Positions 1 through 13,155 of a stretch of 64,000 nt of DNA are shown here, piece by piece (position 1 is the stretch's first letter; each line of letters begins with the position of its first letter). The translations under genes were made by a program, and so were the position numbers. Origin of the DNA: Sitta carolinensis (lineage: Eukaryota > Chordata > Aves > Passeriformes > Sittidae); NCBI GenBank assembly GCA_032173965.1, contig CM063299.1:434001-498000 (forward strand), written 5' to 3'. The notes beneath the pieces are model-generated. The model did no database searches. It had not been told where the DNA came from and saw only the letters and a program-made list of their open reading frames with translations.

Positions 1-3000
1 GGAGCCCGCTGAACGTGTGGACAGGAGCCTGTGCCAGTGAGCTGTTACTTAATAACTTGGTAATTCAAGCTCACATACAGAGTCAGGGAGCACCAGGGAG
101 CCTCTTGTAGCCCGACATTTAGAGGCCTGAAACTGAAAATCAACTAAAATTACTCATTTTTTTCTTTTTTTAATATTAGCTGTCCAGTGTTTATGTGAGC
201 TCTGAGACATAAGGGGGAGCAAACTGGAGCTAAGCGTGGTTGTAAAGCCAGCATGGAGAAGTGAGGTCAGATAAGCAAGCAGGAACCTTTCTAGTGTCAG
301 CCTTGAACAGTGAGGGCTCTGTAGTCCAGCAATGGCAGGCCACTGTCCCCAGGAGCAGGTACCCACACCACATGGAAGGTGCTGGAAATGCAGGGAGGCC
401 AGCAGGTGCACTAAGAGCCAGGTGCACGGCAGTGTCCCAATGTCCCAAGGGAGCACTGGAGTGACCTGAGAGACAACTGCAGTGGTGACTGCAGAGGGGA
501 GTGATGCTGCTCTGTGGGAAGAGGCTTCTGGAGGCAGGGGAGTTCCTTCAGTGTCTGCTGGTGGTTGTGGTTTGGCACGCATGTTCTTGACTCACCCATG
601 CATTGGTGTGAAGATTGTCAGTAATTTGATTGGTAGGGGCTCACCAGGTAAAGGACAGTAAAGGCTGCTCAGGGGTACTCAGAGATGATGCTCATGCTGG
701 TAAGGGCTCCCTAAAAAGCAGTAAGAGTTTCCTGAAATCTTCTCCAGCATGAATGCAGGAAAATCAATTGTCCAGCTGAAAAAAAAAAGGTTAAAAATAA
801 TGTGAAGACAGCAACTTGATTAGTTTAACATTCATGCTTGCCTTAATATCTAAAATGCTTTCTATAAGCTTATGGAAAGCCCCCCTGCTCTGAATTCACT
901 TGGAGCAGGTCCTTCAAAGTACAAATGAATCTTTGGTTTAAAGAAGGAACACCAATGAATACAGCCCAGCTCCAACCAGTGGTCGCATTTCTGTGCAAAG
1001 ATTTGATTAGTGAAGTACATTCTTTTCAGATCATTTGTAATGGATGTAAGAGCTTGATATTAGCTGCTTACTGTATCCTCAGACCAGCTTAAAACCACCG
1101 TGGAACCTCCTTATGGTACACTGGAAGAGGAGAAGAAAATGTGACGACTTGTACTAAGTCCTTTAAGATCTTGTAGTAAAAGTAATTTTCATGGAATTTG
1201 GGTTGTTTCTCTGAGTGTTGCAAACAGCACTCTACATTTGTACTGATTTATTTTTGTGCACTTCATTCTTCATTATCAATTGTCCTGCTTCTTGTGGAGT
1301 AATTTACATATATGCAAAATTATTAAAAAAATCAAAATTGTGGCCTTTCTCTCTACAATTTTGCAAGTGTTAATAATAGAACAGAGTGCAAGGCAAGTGG
1401 AGAATCATGCCTTCAGGCATGAGTCTGATGTCACAGCATTTTTGTCCAGTTCATTGTTTTGATGTTTTTCTTAATTTATCAGTATTTTTAGTAATTAGAA
1501 AAATACTCAACAAACTGTACCATTCAAAAAATTGTTGTGCAACTCAACAGCTAGTACACATTTTAGTCTGGAGTGTTGAGAATGATGGTGAGAAGCAAGA
1601 CAGGGTGGAGTGGGGGTGGGGAACTTGGAGTAATTCAAAGAAATTGGAGAGGAGACAAGTATCTCATTTTATTCCCATTTATCAATTAAGGCAGGATTCT
1701 GGGTTCATCCGTCATGGCAGACAGGGGGAAGGAAAGAGAGGAGGATGTGATGAGTTGGGTGTTTTTCTGTGAGCACAGCAGTTGTGATGGGAGAGGTGAG
1801 CACAGCAAAAGAGAGAAGGTGCTGTGGTATTCACAGAGAATGTCTGGGCAGGGCAGAGGGTCTGTTGTGCCCGTATTAGCCAGGTGGCCAGTTCCCTGCT
1901 CAGTCTGCCAGGGAGTTGTTCGTGAGCTCAGAGCCAGACAGGGTGCCAGGTGGTCAGATCCATCACTCAGCATCCAATTAACAATGATACTGTTTGGAGC
2001 CAAGTGAGAAGGCGGCTCTGCGACGGGGACAGGGAGCATCACCACACCACCACTCCGGCCCCTGTGGCAGCTCCAGCTGCCTTCCATTTCTATAGAAAGC
2101 TTGGGCTTCCCGAGACTTTCCTTTGAGTAGTTTTGGTCGGTTGGTTTTGGGGTGGGTTTTAAGCAGTAAAGCTGTCCAGATCTTTTGGATGTCTCAGTGT
2201 AACTCTTTTCCAGCACTTTCTCCACAGCTCAGAGCAGAGCTGTGCTGTGAGCAGTGAGCCTGTCCACACAAGAGAGGAACTACCCAGGTCATTTCACTTC
2301 CAAACTGCATTGGAGTACTGATCCAATTTAGGGAATGTTAGCCCGTGTCTGGTACTGGCATCATGGCACAGGTGGAACACGCCTGATTATCCCTGAATTA
2401 CTTAGCAAGAAATAACTAAATGCTAAGAAATAGCACTTAGTTCTCATCAAAAATTTTAGAAATAAGGACAGTTTTCAAATTCTGCTTTTCACACTGATTC
2501 AACATTCAGTAAAGTCAATTGCCCTTTAAAGGTTTTTTCATGTCAGTGGGTTATGCAAGATGCTCTTCATTATTTACACATTATTTGATGGGTCTGCTAT
2601 TCCCACTCATCACATCTGTCACAAATTTCCCATAGCTTTAAATGGAAGTATAAAAGTCAAAGTTTATTGTGATTATGTGGGTATAATAATGGATTTCCTG
2701 AGAAAGCTTTGAATGACAGGATTTGGGAGATGGAATGGCCCAGTGAGGTTGTTGTTCAAATGATCCTGTTTCTTGGGACAGTCATTGTCCACACTAGTAA
2801 CTCTCTGGAAGCAGTGCATGTGGTCTCTTCTCAAGCCTTACTGGTCTGCCATAGAAGCAAAGCCAGAAATTTTTGAAGTCTTTTCCAGTCCCTAGAAACC
2901 AGGTTTGGACATGTAAATAGAGAAAAATTGTCTGTTTTATTTGTATGTTGTGAATACATAGAGGTCTTCCATTTGTAGCATCTTGCATAAGTACTGGGGT

Positions 3001-3995
3001 ATTAAAAAAATAAAGGAACGGGAATATTTTAAAATTTATCTCTCTTTAGGCTTCTCATGGGCTGAAAATAGCAGTCCACCTTTAGGCTGGCAGTTAGGGC
3101 AAGATAAACATTTCAGAATCAGGCAAATGGGCTGGCTGAAAGTGAGATAATAGTTTATAGGAATGGAGCTATTTATAGCCTGCAGGATGCAGTGGTTGAA
3201 GACAGCGCCATGACTCACGGTCAGCACGGGGAAGGTGCTCTCAGGGGAGAGGCCTGGCCAACATCTCAGAGCTGTCACACATGGAACAACCCGACAGAAC
3301 GATGGCACGGGCTTGTGCTTATACCTGGGCAGCTGCAAATAATGACATTTAACATTCACTGGCCAGGTAACAGACTGGTCACATCTCACTGATATGCTAT
3401 ATATGAGTACAAGGGTATGCATATGAGACAATTAGCTACATCAAGCAGAGTGTTTAAAAGAGAGGGTGGCATCTTCTTTGGCAGATGGAATACAGCATAC
3501 TAGTACTCGTTTCAAGTTCTCAAATACTCAATTTGTTAAATCATGTAATACTTCTCTGTGTTAGATTTCTCAGTGTTGAGACAGGAATAGCAGTTTTGAT
3601 CCATAACTGTTTAAAGCCAATGAAATATCCCAGCATTTTTGGATGAAGGGGACAATAACCGATGTACTGCGATCCTGAGTTGACTCACAGTGGCCCTGTG
3701 ACCTTGTGTTAGCCTTTCTCACCAGTTTCCATGGCAAAATGGCGCTAACAGTGTTCAATTATCCACTTTATCTACTAAATAGGGTTAAGGCTGGGGACGT
3801 TATGACCATTTAATTACTCTTTGTAATGGGCTCTGAAGAGAAGTGACTAAGAGCCGGTAGCGGTGGAGTAAATCTCTCAGCTCGATGAGTGTGCGGTAGG
3901 GTGGAGGCGGGAGCAGCAGATGCCGATGCTGCCATCCTGCGGGATCTGGATGCCGGCACGTCAGCCAGGGCCCCGCGGTGCCGGTCCAGCCAGCC
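1..3995. other. Intergenic DNA, no gene seen
   Basis: This stretch is of average to low GC. It has frequent stops in all frames and no run of exon-like sequence bounded by plausible splice sites. The longest open frame (minus strand, 1686-2225, 179 codons) resembles no protein I know and is within what chance gives over a window this size. I see no complete transposon, tRNA or long simple repeat. Confidence 0.6.
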
Positions 3996-4614
3996 GGGGT
4001 GCGGGCTGCCGGTGATGCGGGGCTGCCGGCGGTGCGGGGCCGCCGGTGATGCGGGGCTGCCGGTGATGCGGGCTGCCGGCGGTGCGGGGCCGCCGGTGAT
4101 GCGGGGCTGCCGGTGATGCGGGGCTGCCGCGGTGCGGGGCTGCCGGTGATGCGGGGCTGCCGGCGGTGCGGGGCTGCCGGCGGTGCGGGGCCGCCGGTGA
4201 TGCGGCGCTGCCGGCGGTGCGGGGCTGCCGGTGATGCGGGCTGCCGGCGGTGCGGGGCCGGTGATGCGGGGCTGCCGGCGGTGCGGGGCTGCCGGTGATG
4301 CGGGGCTGCCGGCGGTGCGGGGCCGCCGGTGATGCGGGACTGCCGGTGATGCGGGGCTGCCGGCGGTGCGGGGCCGCCGGTGATGCGGGACTGCCGGCGG
4401 TGCGGGCTGCCGGCGGTGCGGGGCCGCCGGCGGTGCGGGGCCGGTGATGCGGGCTGCCGGTGATGCGGGGCTGCCGGTGATGCGGAGCTGCCGGTGATGC
4501 GGGGCGCCGGTGATGCGGGGCTGCCGGCGGTGCGGGGCTGCCGGTGATGCGGGGCTGCCGGCGGTGCGGGGCCGCCGGTGATGCGGGGCTGCCGGCGGTG
4601 CGGGGCTGCCGGCG
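3996..4614. repeat. GC-rich minisatellite A, 17-bp unit, about 36 copies
   Basis: A tandem array whose core unit reads GGTGATGCGGGGCTGCC. Two sites vary from copy to copy: GGTGATG alternates with GGCGGTG, and GGGGCTGCC alternates with GGGGCCGCC. Some copies have lost one G of the G-run and are 16 bp long. A and B variants often alternate, giving a 34-bp super-period in places. Because 17 is not a multiple of 3, reading frames rotate through all registers. No stop occurs on the minus strand in two frames, which creates long Pro/Ala/Arg/His-rich open frames that I do not regard as genes. Copy number is estimated as array length divided by 17. Confidence 0.95.
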
Positions 4615-5010
4615 GAGCGCCTCCCGGCGCCGCCTCCCGCGGCACGCCGCGGCCGGGCCATCCCCGAGCGTGATGCCGAGCTCCTTGCATCATCCGCCTC
4701 CTCCCCCTCTCTCCGCCGCAGCTGCGATAGTCACAATTACGCTGGGAGGAGTGTGTCTGTGGCATTTCTGCCCGTTGGATCCCTTTCAGGCCATCCCACG
4801 GAGGTGGGGTTTCTGCCGTGCTTACGTGTCTGTGTGTTAAATCAGGCTCTCCTTGTGCAGCTCCCCGCAGCCGGCGTGCCCCTCTGTGCCCGGCGCACGC
4901 AGGGCTGCAGGCTGCAGCCCCCGACCCCAGCCCGCCGCTGCTCACCTGCCCCTCCGCGGCTCCGCGGCTCCGCGGCCCTTCCACGCACGGGAGGGAGGGA
5001 GGGAGCAGTT
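4615..5010. promoter_or_regulatory. CpG-rich unique flank of array A, possible small CpG island
   Basis: Immediately after the 17-bp array the sequence stays CpG-rich but is no longer repetitive. It includes a C/T-rich stretch around 4690-4720 and further CpG clusters up to about 4985. No coding exon is recognisable. It could be an orphan CpG island or the promoter of a non-coding transcript, or it could be degenerate repeat sequence. The sequence alone cannot decide. Confidence 0.3.
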
Positions 5011-8000
5011 CTCGAGGGAATTTGAGAAAGAAGAGGAACTTGGAGAGAGAAAAGGCTATATGAGACCAAGTTTTTGGTTATCAGCGGCGGGACACGTCCC
5101 TGGTAGTGGGCACAGTAATCCCCGACTGACCCTGCCTTTACCGGGGGCTGCTCACATACCTACACCTGCGACCCAAGCATGTTTGTAATCTCTGGCTAGT
5201 ACACAATGAACTCCCTGAAAAATTTTAGTCACAGAAAATTATTTATTTTAAAAAACAACTTAAAACAATAAGCTTTTGATTGGTGGCTAGGTTCAGAAAT
5301 GCTTCATTGTCTTGTTTAGACTTCTAATGTTTGTGAAATATAAAGAAATGAAGACTCTGTGCCCCTTTCTTATATTCTAACATGATTGCTTTTAGAATAC
5401 CTCCATCATTTTGGACCAGCAGAATGTCACTTTCTAAAGGCAGAAACTAATGTAGTCATGTTGATGAAAGCAGTGCTCAGTCAGAGAGAAAAGAGAGAGG
5501 AATTAATGGTCGGCTCCAAATGTTTCAAAACTGAAAGTTCTAGGTAGGGCCTTCCCCAGATAATGTTTTCCATTTTAATTAATTCTTCAATCTCTATTGA
5601 CGTTATTTTACCAGCATCATCAGGCTTCACAGTATTTACATTTGGGGTTTTTTCAGAATGTTGGAGAACAACATGTGAAAGAACAAAACCCAAATGAGTT
5701 CAAAGATATTATCACTTCGTCATTAATGTAATATGGGGCTTGTTTACCAATAACCCCACATTCTGAGATGCCAGTTGAAAACCTGTTGAAGGACCAGACA
5801 ATTGGAATGACCGTCTATAATTGAGTTGCTGTCAAGTCAGCTACCCTCTCAGGGATCATGGAATCCTGTTCCTAAATGTCCGTGACACCACAGAGTTTTG
5901 TGGGGATTTTTACCACAAGAGGATGAGAGTCTTCTTCAGGCTAAAATAACCTCTGTCTCCTGGCCCTCTCTTCTCCAGTGATCCTAAATTGTGCTATGGG
6001 CAGGCCCTTGGACAGGCAACAGGGAGGATTTCACAAGACATATGAAGGGTAAAACTCTGCTATGATTACAGGTGGCCTTCACTACTGCACTGGTAGATTC
6101 ATGATAATTTCAGAGTACACTAGATGTTAAGTTCTGTGTATTTCTAATTTCAACTTTCCTTGCTCCAGTCCCTTTGTTGTCCCCCTTGACACCCACATAC
6201 CCATTACCTGACAGACACGCCTGGCAATGTGCTCAGAAAGAGCTGATGGAACACAGACAGCCCCTGCCAGATACCATGAACAGTTGCCCCAAGGAAACAA
6301 AAATTGCCTGTCTGTTTTACACCCATGTGCTGTGCAGATTAGGATATGGCTTCAGGTATTTGAATGCTTTAAGCCTGACTGTAAGATTATTTTACCCCCA
6401 TAATAATGAAGCAGAACTAAATGCTCTGTTTTCCAATATGCCACAAGGCTGATTAAATAGGAGGCTGGGAAAGGGGATGTAGAGTCAACATTTAGCTTTG
6501 GGTATTCTTTTGTTTGTTATTTTTGAACAGTAGGTTGGAGCAGATTACAAAGCTTGAAATGAATATAAATAGTTTCCTGATTTAAAAAAGAAAGAAAAAA
6601 GCAGACGAGTACTTAATTTAAACCTCGCCCTGAGGAGCTGGCAGCTCAAAGCCAACACGTGGACTTGTGTAGTGGCACTGTAAAGAGTAATTCCAAACCA
6701 AAATGAAATCAAATTCATCATCTAGTTGGGTTTACTTCAGTGTTCTCCCAGCCCAACTGTCTATAGAGCTGTTACCAACATATTTGCACTGGGAATTAGG
6801 ATGCTATTATTTGTAACAGCAGTTATTTGTAACAGCTCTCCTCCACTGCAGAATGCCTTCTTGGCACCAAATGATTTCTTCAGCAGTCCTGGAATGGCAA
6901 CAATCCTCATAATTTAATAGTTCTTATCATCTGGGAAATACCAATCCATTTTTGGGGTCCTGGATTTACTTATAGCATGAAGATTAGTTACTAAATATAG
7001 TAACAGTGATATCATTGTTATCTGTAAGACTTGCATGGGCAGGAAGCTTCACTATCTGCCAGCTGGATAGAACAAGGAAGGAAGGGCCAGGTAGGGCATT
7101 CGGGCAAGTGAGGAATGGAACTGCAGCCTCCTCCTTTCCAGCTCCCACAGTGTGACCTCCAGACAAGCTCTTCCCATTCATCCTAGCACTTGGTTTTCCT
7201 GAAGAAATCTGGCAAAGGATCAGGCAATGCATAATGGAAAGGCTGCTGTATGCTGCAAGTGACAAACCCCACAGGTTTGGCATTCATTTCTGTTGCATTT
7301 GGAGACGTGGACTGGGTAATCCATATGTCTTTTATGTCTTATCTGGTATTGTTTGCAGCAGGCCTGTTTAGTGAGCATGTCACCTTTAGGCATTAGTGAT
7401 GAACAGCATCTGAAAATGGAACCCTAAGAGGCTGCTGCTTAAGCAGCACTAGAGCACAGCCCGAGCCACACTGACTGAGGGGCCGTACACTAAGTGTCCT
7501 GGGCTTGAGCCTACAGACATGAACTTATGGTAAAACACAAGGAAGCTGTTTGGAAATACCAGTGGAAAATAATACACCTTTATTTATCCCTGTCTTCTTA
7601 TTTACAGGTCTGTGCAGCCATAAATAACATACCAATGCATTTGCTTGCTTCATGTTGCACCTGCTAATTAACAGGTACAAAATATCACTGTCACTGCCTA
7701 GTGCATTAGGAATCATAGAGGGCTTTGGAACTCACCAGTAAATACAGATTTTATTATCTGTTGAGAACAGGGCTGAAAGAGGACTTAGCAAAAAAGGCCC
7801 TGTGAATGGTGCTTTTATTGCTGCCCTTTAGTGAATATCATCCAAAAGGATTTCAGCACTATACTTTGCCATCTCTTCTAAGCAGAATACAAAATTATAT
7901 ATAAATATATATACACTTAAATGTACTTTTGCAGCACTTTGGGGAAGATGGGGCTAACTCTGACCCAATTTTTCACTGAAGTGATTAGTGGTTCGATGTG

Positions 8001-11000
8001 CCTCAAACTGAAATCCATTAAAAGGTGCTGCCACGTTAGAGCTTCATCTCTGGTGATCAAGTTTCTTTGAGGTATCTGCAGTTCCCCACTTAAAAATAGA
8101 CTCACTAACAGTCATTAAGTAATTTTTGAATATTTAGGTCACTTCTCATTTCTAGTTTTTAGCTTTGGAGGCAGAACCTGGTACAGGTAGTTGCTGCTCT
8201 GAACTCTGCTGTTTCCACTTAAGTAAGGGGGAATTTCACCATGAACTTCAGTAGCCATGACTTCTGTATCTGTTCAAGTTTAAATGTATGAAAATTTCAG
8301 CATTGCTGCCATCACAGTTCCATGTTTCAGGATGGTGTATCACTTGCTTCTGTTCCAATTCAATCCTTTTGGTTAGTTAGGAGTTCTTTTGACTGAAAAA
8401 GCCATGTCAATGTATGCCCAAAAAGGTTGAGAGGTTTGGTATACTTCTTTCCCTTCCTTTTCTGTGATTTCAGGCATACCTGGATTTGGGGATTTGCTGA
8501 GCTTCACCAATCCCATTATAACCAGAGCAATGCAATTTGTCTGTAGACAAGCTCTTAATGTCATTTACAGTGATTATATCTGTGTTAAAATTACGGTATT
8601 GGTTCGGAGCAATGTCATTATTTAAAACAGTTAGTTAAAATAATTGTAAAACAAATCAGTCATCCTTCTTTTGTAAAATGGCTTCAAATTGCTTTTCTTC
8701 AAGTACTTCCCTTTGAAGGAGGCCTGTTCTAGTTCTCTGTTGGTGACTGTCAGGTGCAGCCAGATGTGGCTCACAGCAGTGTCATGACAATACTGAGCAC
8801 GTCGGGCTTAGTTGGGCTTAGCTGAGGTGGCATCAACTGCTCGGAGCTGCTCTGAGGGCTTTCCTGGGTGCTGAGCCTTTACTGCAGCACAAGGAGCACT
8901 GAGCGTAGAGTTGCATTCTTTATTGTCATTATTGCTCTTTTTTCTATTTTTTTCTGGATTTTCCATGTTCATTTTACACTCTTTGCCTTCTCCAAGGATG
9001 GACTCTCCGCTACCTTGTACTTGTTCCCTGATGTTATGCTCGTTCTGGCAGGTTGTGCTCACACCCTGCAGTCACTTAGCCAGAACATCTTTTCTAAGTA
9101 TTTGCAGAGTTGGCTCTTCTGGCTTTAACCCTACAAAGAAGAACATGATATTATCTTAACTTTTGGTACTTTGTTATTTGATACTTGAAGATTTTAGGAG
9201 TAAAATAATACAAATTTCCCTTTCTCCTAACTCAAGAGGGCATTGTGACAGCTCCAGCTTTGAATGTTTTGTGTCCCTGGAACTTTGTACAGTTTAAACA
9301 GAGAGAACCAGACTTGGAATGGAGCTCTCAAGGCGTGTGCTTGAGGCAGCTGCCTGCGGAACGCTTTGCGGGCTGTCCGTGTGAGGGAGACAGGGAGCCG
9401 GGCCAGGACGGGCTCTCCACCCCGGGACACGCGGCCAGGAGCGCGGGCAGGAGCCGGGCACCCCCCGAGCTCAGGACACGCATGTGCTGCCAGGAGACGA
9501 GTGGAACTGAGAACACGCGAGTTGCTATCAGCTTCAGAAATGAGTCACCAAAAGAGAGAAAAGAACCCTTATTAAATCAGGCACTTCTTACACTATCAAC
9601 TTGTCCCAAGTGTGAGACCTGAGCAAATGCTTTCAGCTTCTAAAGAGATGATCCCTCTGCAGTGCACTCGGTTTCATCCCGATGATGTTTAAAGACATCA
9701 TTTCATGTCTCTAAACATTTTCTAATGCCAAACAAATGCCGTTTACGTTTATGTGCTCAGACGAACAGTGACATCCAGTGGCTGAGCCACCCAACCACGG
9801 GAACGGTCGCTGCGAATGGAGCGGCCGGAGGGATCAGTCATGGTGACTTCGATCACATGGACTTTAGAGTGAGTATGCAATATGCCATTCTCAAGACTTC
9901 TGTGACAGCCAAACCCATTCCACCTTCCCACTTGCTCTCTTGGGAAGAGCTGCAGAGTCTACAAGAGGGGCTGTTGTGAGTTCTCCTGTGGAGGTGGTGG
10001 TGGCTTTAGGCATACATTGACTCCTGGTTTAAAGCCTTCCTTTTATCTCTGTAAGCAGGTCTCACTGAGTCTGTAAGCACTTCAGGCATGAGCAAAGCTG
10101 ATGGCTGTTCTGAGAGCTGCCTGGGCACTGGGGAACTCTCAGGGTTGCAGCAGCAGCACTCATGTAAGATATGGAATATTGTTTCATGTGCTCCTGAGTC
10201 CTCCAAAGCCTTTAGAAGAAAGAAAAAACAAAACCAAAACCAAAAAAACCCCAACAGAAAAGGTGACTAGAACTGGTAATGCAGTGTCATAAACAGGGCT
10301 GGGGTTTCTCTGTGCCCCTAAAGCATCTGATCAGAGTCTGTGAATGCAGATCAGAGCGTTTGTTTATCACTGGGATGTTGTTTGTTACTAGCCTTGGTCC
10401 CAAAGGCAGCCCCTGGAGCCACCACTGTGCAGTCAGAGCCTTGGGCCATGGGCATGTCACAGGTGGAGGATGGAGGCTCACCCTCTGCTCTTGGGGATGG
10501 CTGCTGCAGCCCTCCGATGGCAAACTGCAGCTGTCTTCCCCTCTACTGCTCAGCTTCCAGAGAGACGTTCATGTCTGTGGTCTGACAGTTAACAGAGTCC
10601 TTAATGACATACAATTCATGGAGCTTTAGGATGGCAATTACAACAGCAATGCCGCGTTCTAGGAACAAACTCGGGTATTTCAGAGAAAACTCACACAAAG
10701 CCAGGAACAGCTCCCAGAAGTCTTCTGACATGAAGCCTACAAATAGCTTGATAGAATAAATGGTTGCTTCCAGCATGAACAGAACTAATTTTAGACAGGA
10801 GTCCCTAATGTGCCTGTCAGTGCTTCCAAATGAATGATTAAAGATAAAAATAGATTTATCATGTTTTTGCTTGCATGGGGCCTCCGATCTGTGGCAATAA
10901 GGAATCACCTGCTGCAAACACCCATGTGAGCCTGCTCTAATGTACTGTGGAAATGATTCCACAGTGTCCATTGAGCACAGCTAATTTCATTGCCACAACT

Positions 11001-13155
11001 GGAGATGGCCTGGTTGCAGTAACAAGAAGTGCTTGGTAAGTTTGTTTTGACTTTGCTGTTCCTGATTAACGTAAAAGTGCCAGTGCTTATGAGGCCTGTT
11101 CTGCACTATACTTCATTTTCTTCCAAGAGCCTGCCAATGAACTGCACACACAATGAGAAATGTGCTTTGTAAGACTGACCTGAATGTAGATGTTGTCTTT
11201 TTTGTAGGTTTTCACCTCAAAGTTTTGGTTTTATTTATTTGTTTTTATTTACTGTATAATTGAATTTGCATAACAGTATCCATTTAGCCAACATTTTTCT
11301 TTTAAAATATCTTCACTTGACTCTGTCTTGTGTCCCAATTTCTAATAAATATGCCAGAATTATGTGTTAAAATATTTATAGTACCAGTAATACAGAAATA
11401 TTGCCACAATATCACTGGATGCCTTAAACACATAGTCTTGTAAATACTGTCCTTGTCTGGGTGCAGTGTAGCTGTGGCAACTCCTTCCTGAATATCCACA
11501 AGCACTGTCAAAGCATCCATCCCCAAAATACCTGATGTGAAGACACCTTCATCACACCTGCTCAAAGGTCAAAAGATTTCACTCTTTTTGTAGGCACATC
11601 ATTTATCAAAAGAATTAACAGATCTTGTATTTAAGTGCTTAATTGGCAACTAACGAGTAAAGCCAGAAAAAATAAGTTCATTATTTGTCATGGATACAGA
11701 GTACATTTGCTTTTACTATGTAGAGTAATATATTTATAGTAAGACTTTATTCTTCAAGGTTCATGGGTCAAGATTAATCAGTTGTGACCTTGGCACACAG
11801 CTCTTCTCTTCATGAAGTAAAAGCTGAGCAAGGGAATCTGAAACAAGGATCCATACATTTCTATAGAGCTGAGTCTGATTGAATGGTTGAAATGTAATTG
11901 AATAGCAAAAATAACATTCCTTTGCAGAGGGAGAATTAAAGACCTTTGGAAAAAGAGAGGTGAAATACGAGTAGCTTTTCAGTGAAGTGACATTATGAAT
12001 TAATCTCTAACATGGCTGAGGTGGATGGTTATAGTTCTTTCCCTGCTATAATCCTTTCTTCAGAGCAATTCTTCCTGCTTAAAATATTCAGAGAGAAAGA
12101 TACAAACATCAACATTTTAAATGCCAGGTGCTTTAGTGACAGAGTGTTTGCTGTTTGCTGCCAAACAAAATTCATGTTTGTTTCTGCTTGGCATCTTTAC
12201 TCACAGAAACTTTTAATTTTTTATCTACTTCATCCATTCTGTAGCAGCAAACCAGACTATGACTGGGTAATAGGCTGCTGCAGGCACCCTGGCAGTTCCA
12301 CCCACAAGCAATGCTGCCTACAGAGCCAGGACCAGAGAGAAGGTCTAAGTTGGGATGCTGCTGACACCACTGCTGTACTACGATTAAAATATGGCTTTTG
12401 ATTAGTAAACAGATGGATTTTGATCTGCATCATGAGCCTGAATGAATTTGTTGCCAGTTCTTGAAGCGATTTGTGTTCTTGGAATCAAACTACCAAACAG
12501 TAACAGATGTGAGTACATTGAGCTGTCAAGAGCTTAATGAAGTAAAACCGAGATCACTACCCAGTTTCAGAGAAGGGTTAAGGGGATCCCTTTTTGAAAG
12601 CTAATTATTTAGGACAGCGCACCTGTCATTAGGCAGCAGAAGATACCAAAAATTAACCATTATCTTGCATGAGTTCTCACTCTGCCACATGTGGTTGAAA
12701 TGATAGACAGAGTTGTAGCTCAAAATTAATTGAGCTTTCAAATTGGGAGAAAGCAGGAGAAAAAATTATCAAGGGTTATTAAAAACAGTTGAAATCACTA
12801 GCACAGCACATCTTCCAGTAGTATAAAACATTTCCTTTCAATTCTTAATAGTGTAAAAACAATTTGGTACACAGAACACGGACAGTTAAATCCAGCAGAC
12901 GTGCAGCAGACGAGACATCTGCTTTCAGCACGGTGTGGGAATAGAGAGCAGAGCCTGGCCGTGCAGGGAGGCGACGCAGGAAAACCCAGGTTTGGGATGC
13001 TCAGGGCTCTGGCCACGGGCAGGGCTCTGTGGGGAGCCTGGAGGAGTGACAGCGCCGTGCCTGCCTGCTCGGAGGCTGCGGGCTGGCCGTGCGCTCGGAG
13101 CTGGCAGCGGCTGTGGGAGCGTTTGGGGCGGGCACGCATCGCCCAGCCCGGCCCG
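5011..13155. other. Intergenic DNA, no gene seen
   Basis: About 8 kb of mostly AT-rich sequence. I searched for exon-like open frames with splice borders and for retroelement proteins and found none that I can support. The longest ATG-started frame is 142 codons on the minus strand (10543-10971), with no recognisable domain. There is a small A-rich tract at 10214-10262, and a CACGTG hexamer at 6656-6661 that is expected by chance. Confidence 0.6.
10214..10262. repeat. A-rich low-complexity tract
   Basis: A run made almost entirely of A with interspersed C and G, built from AAAACC-like pieces. It could be a worn poly(A) tail of a retroposed sequence, but no recognisable body or target-site duplication is evident, so I call it only low-complexity. 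Confidence 0.6.

Noticed and set aside
1686..2225. 179-codon minus-strand frame near the left end
   Set aside because: No domain, no splice context, and about one such frame is expected by chance in 64 kb.
3800..4984. 394-codon minus-strand frame through array A
   Set aside because: It is a by-product of a stop-free 17-bp GC-rich repeat. The translation is Pro/Ala/Arg/His low complexity, and a second long frame overlaps it.
10543..10971. 142-codon ATG-started frame on the minus strand in average-GC DNA
   Set aside because: I estimated that a few frames this long are expected by chance in 25 kb read on both strands, and the hydrophobic translation matches no family I know. A blastp search or conservation of the frame would change this.
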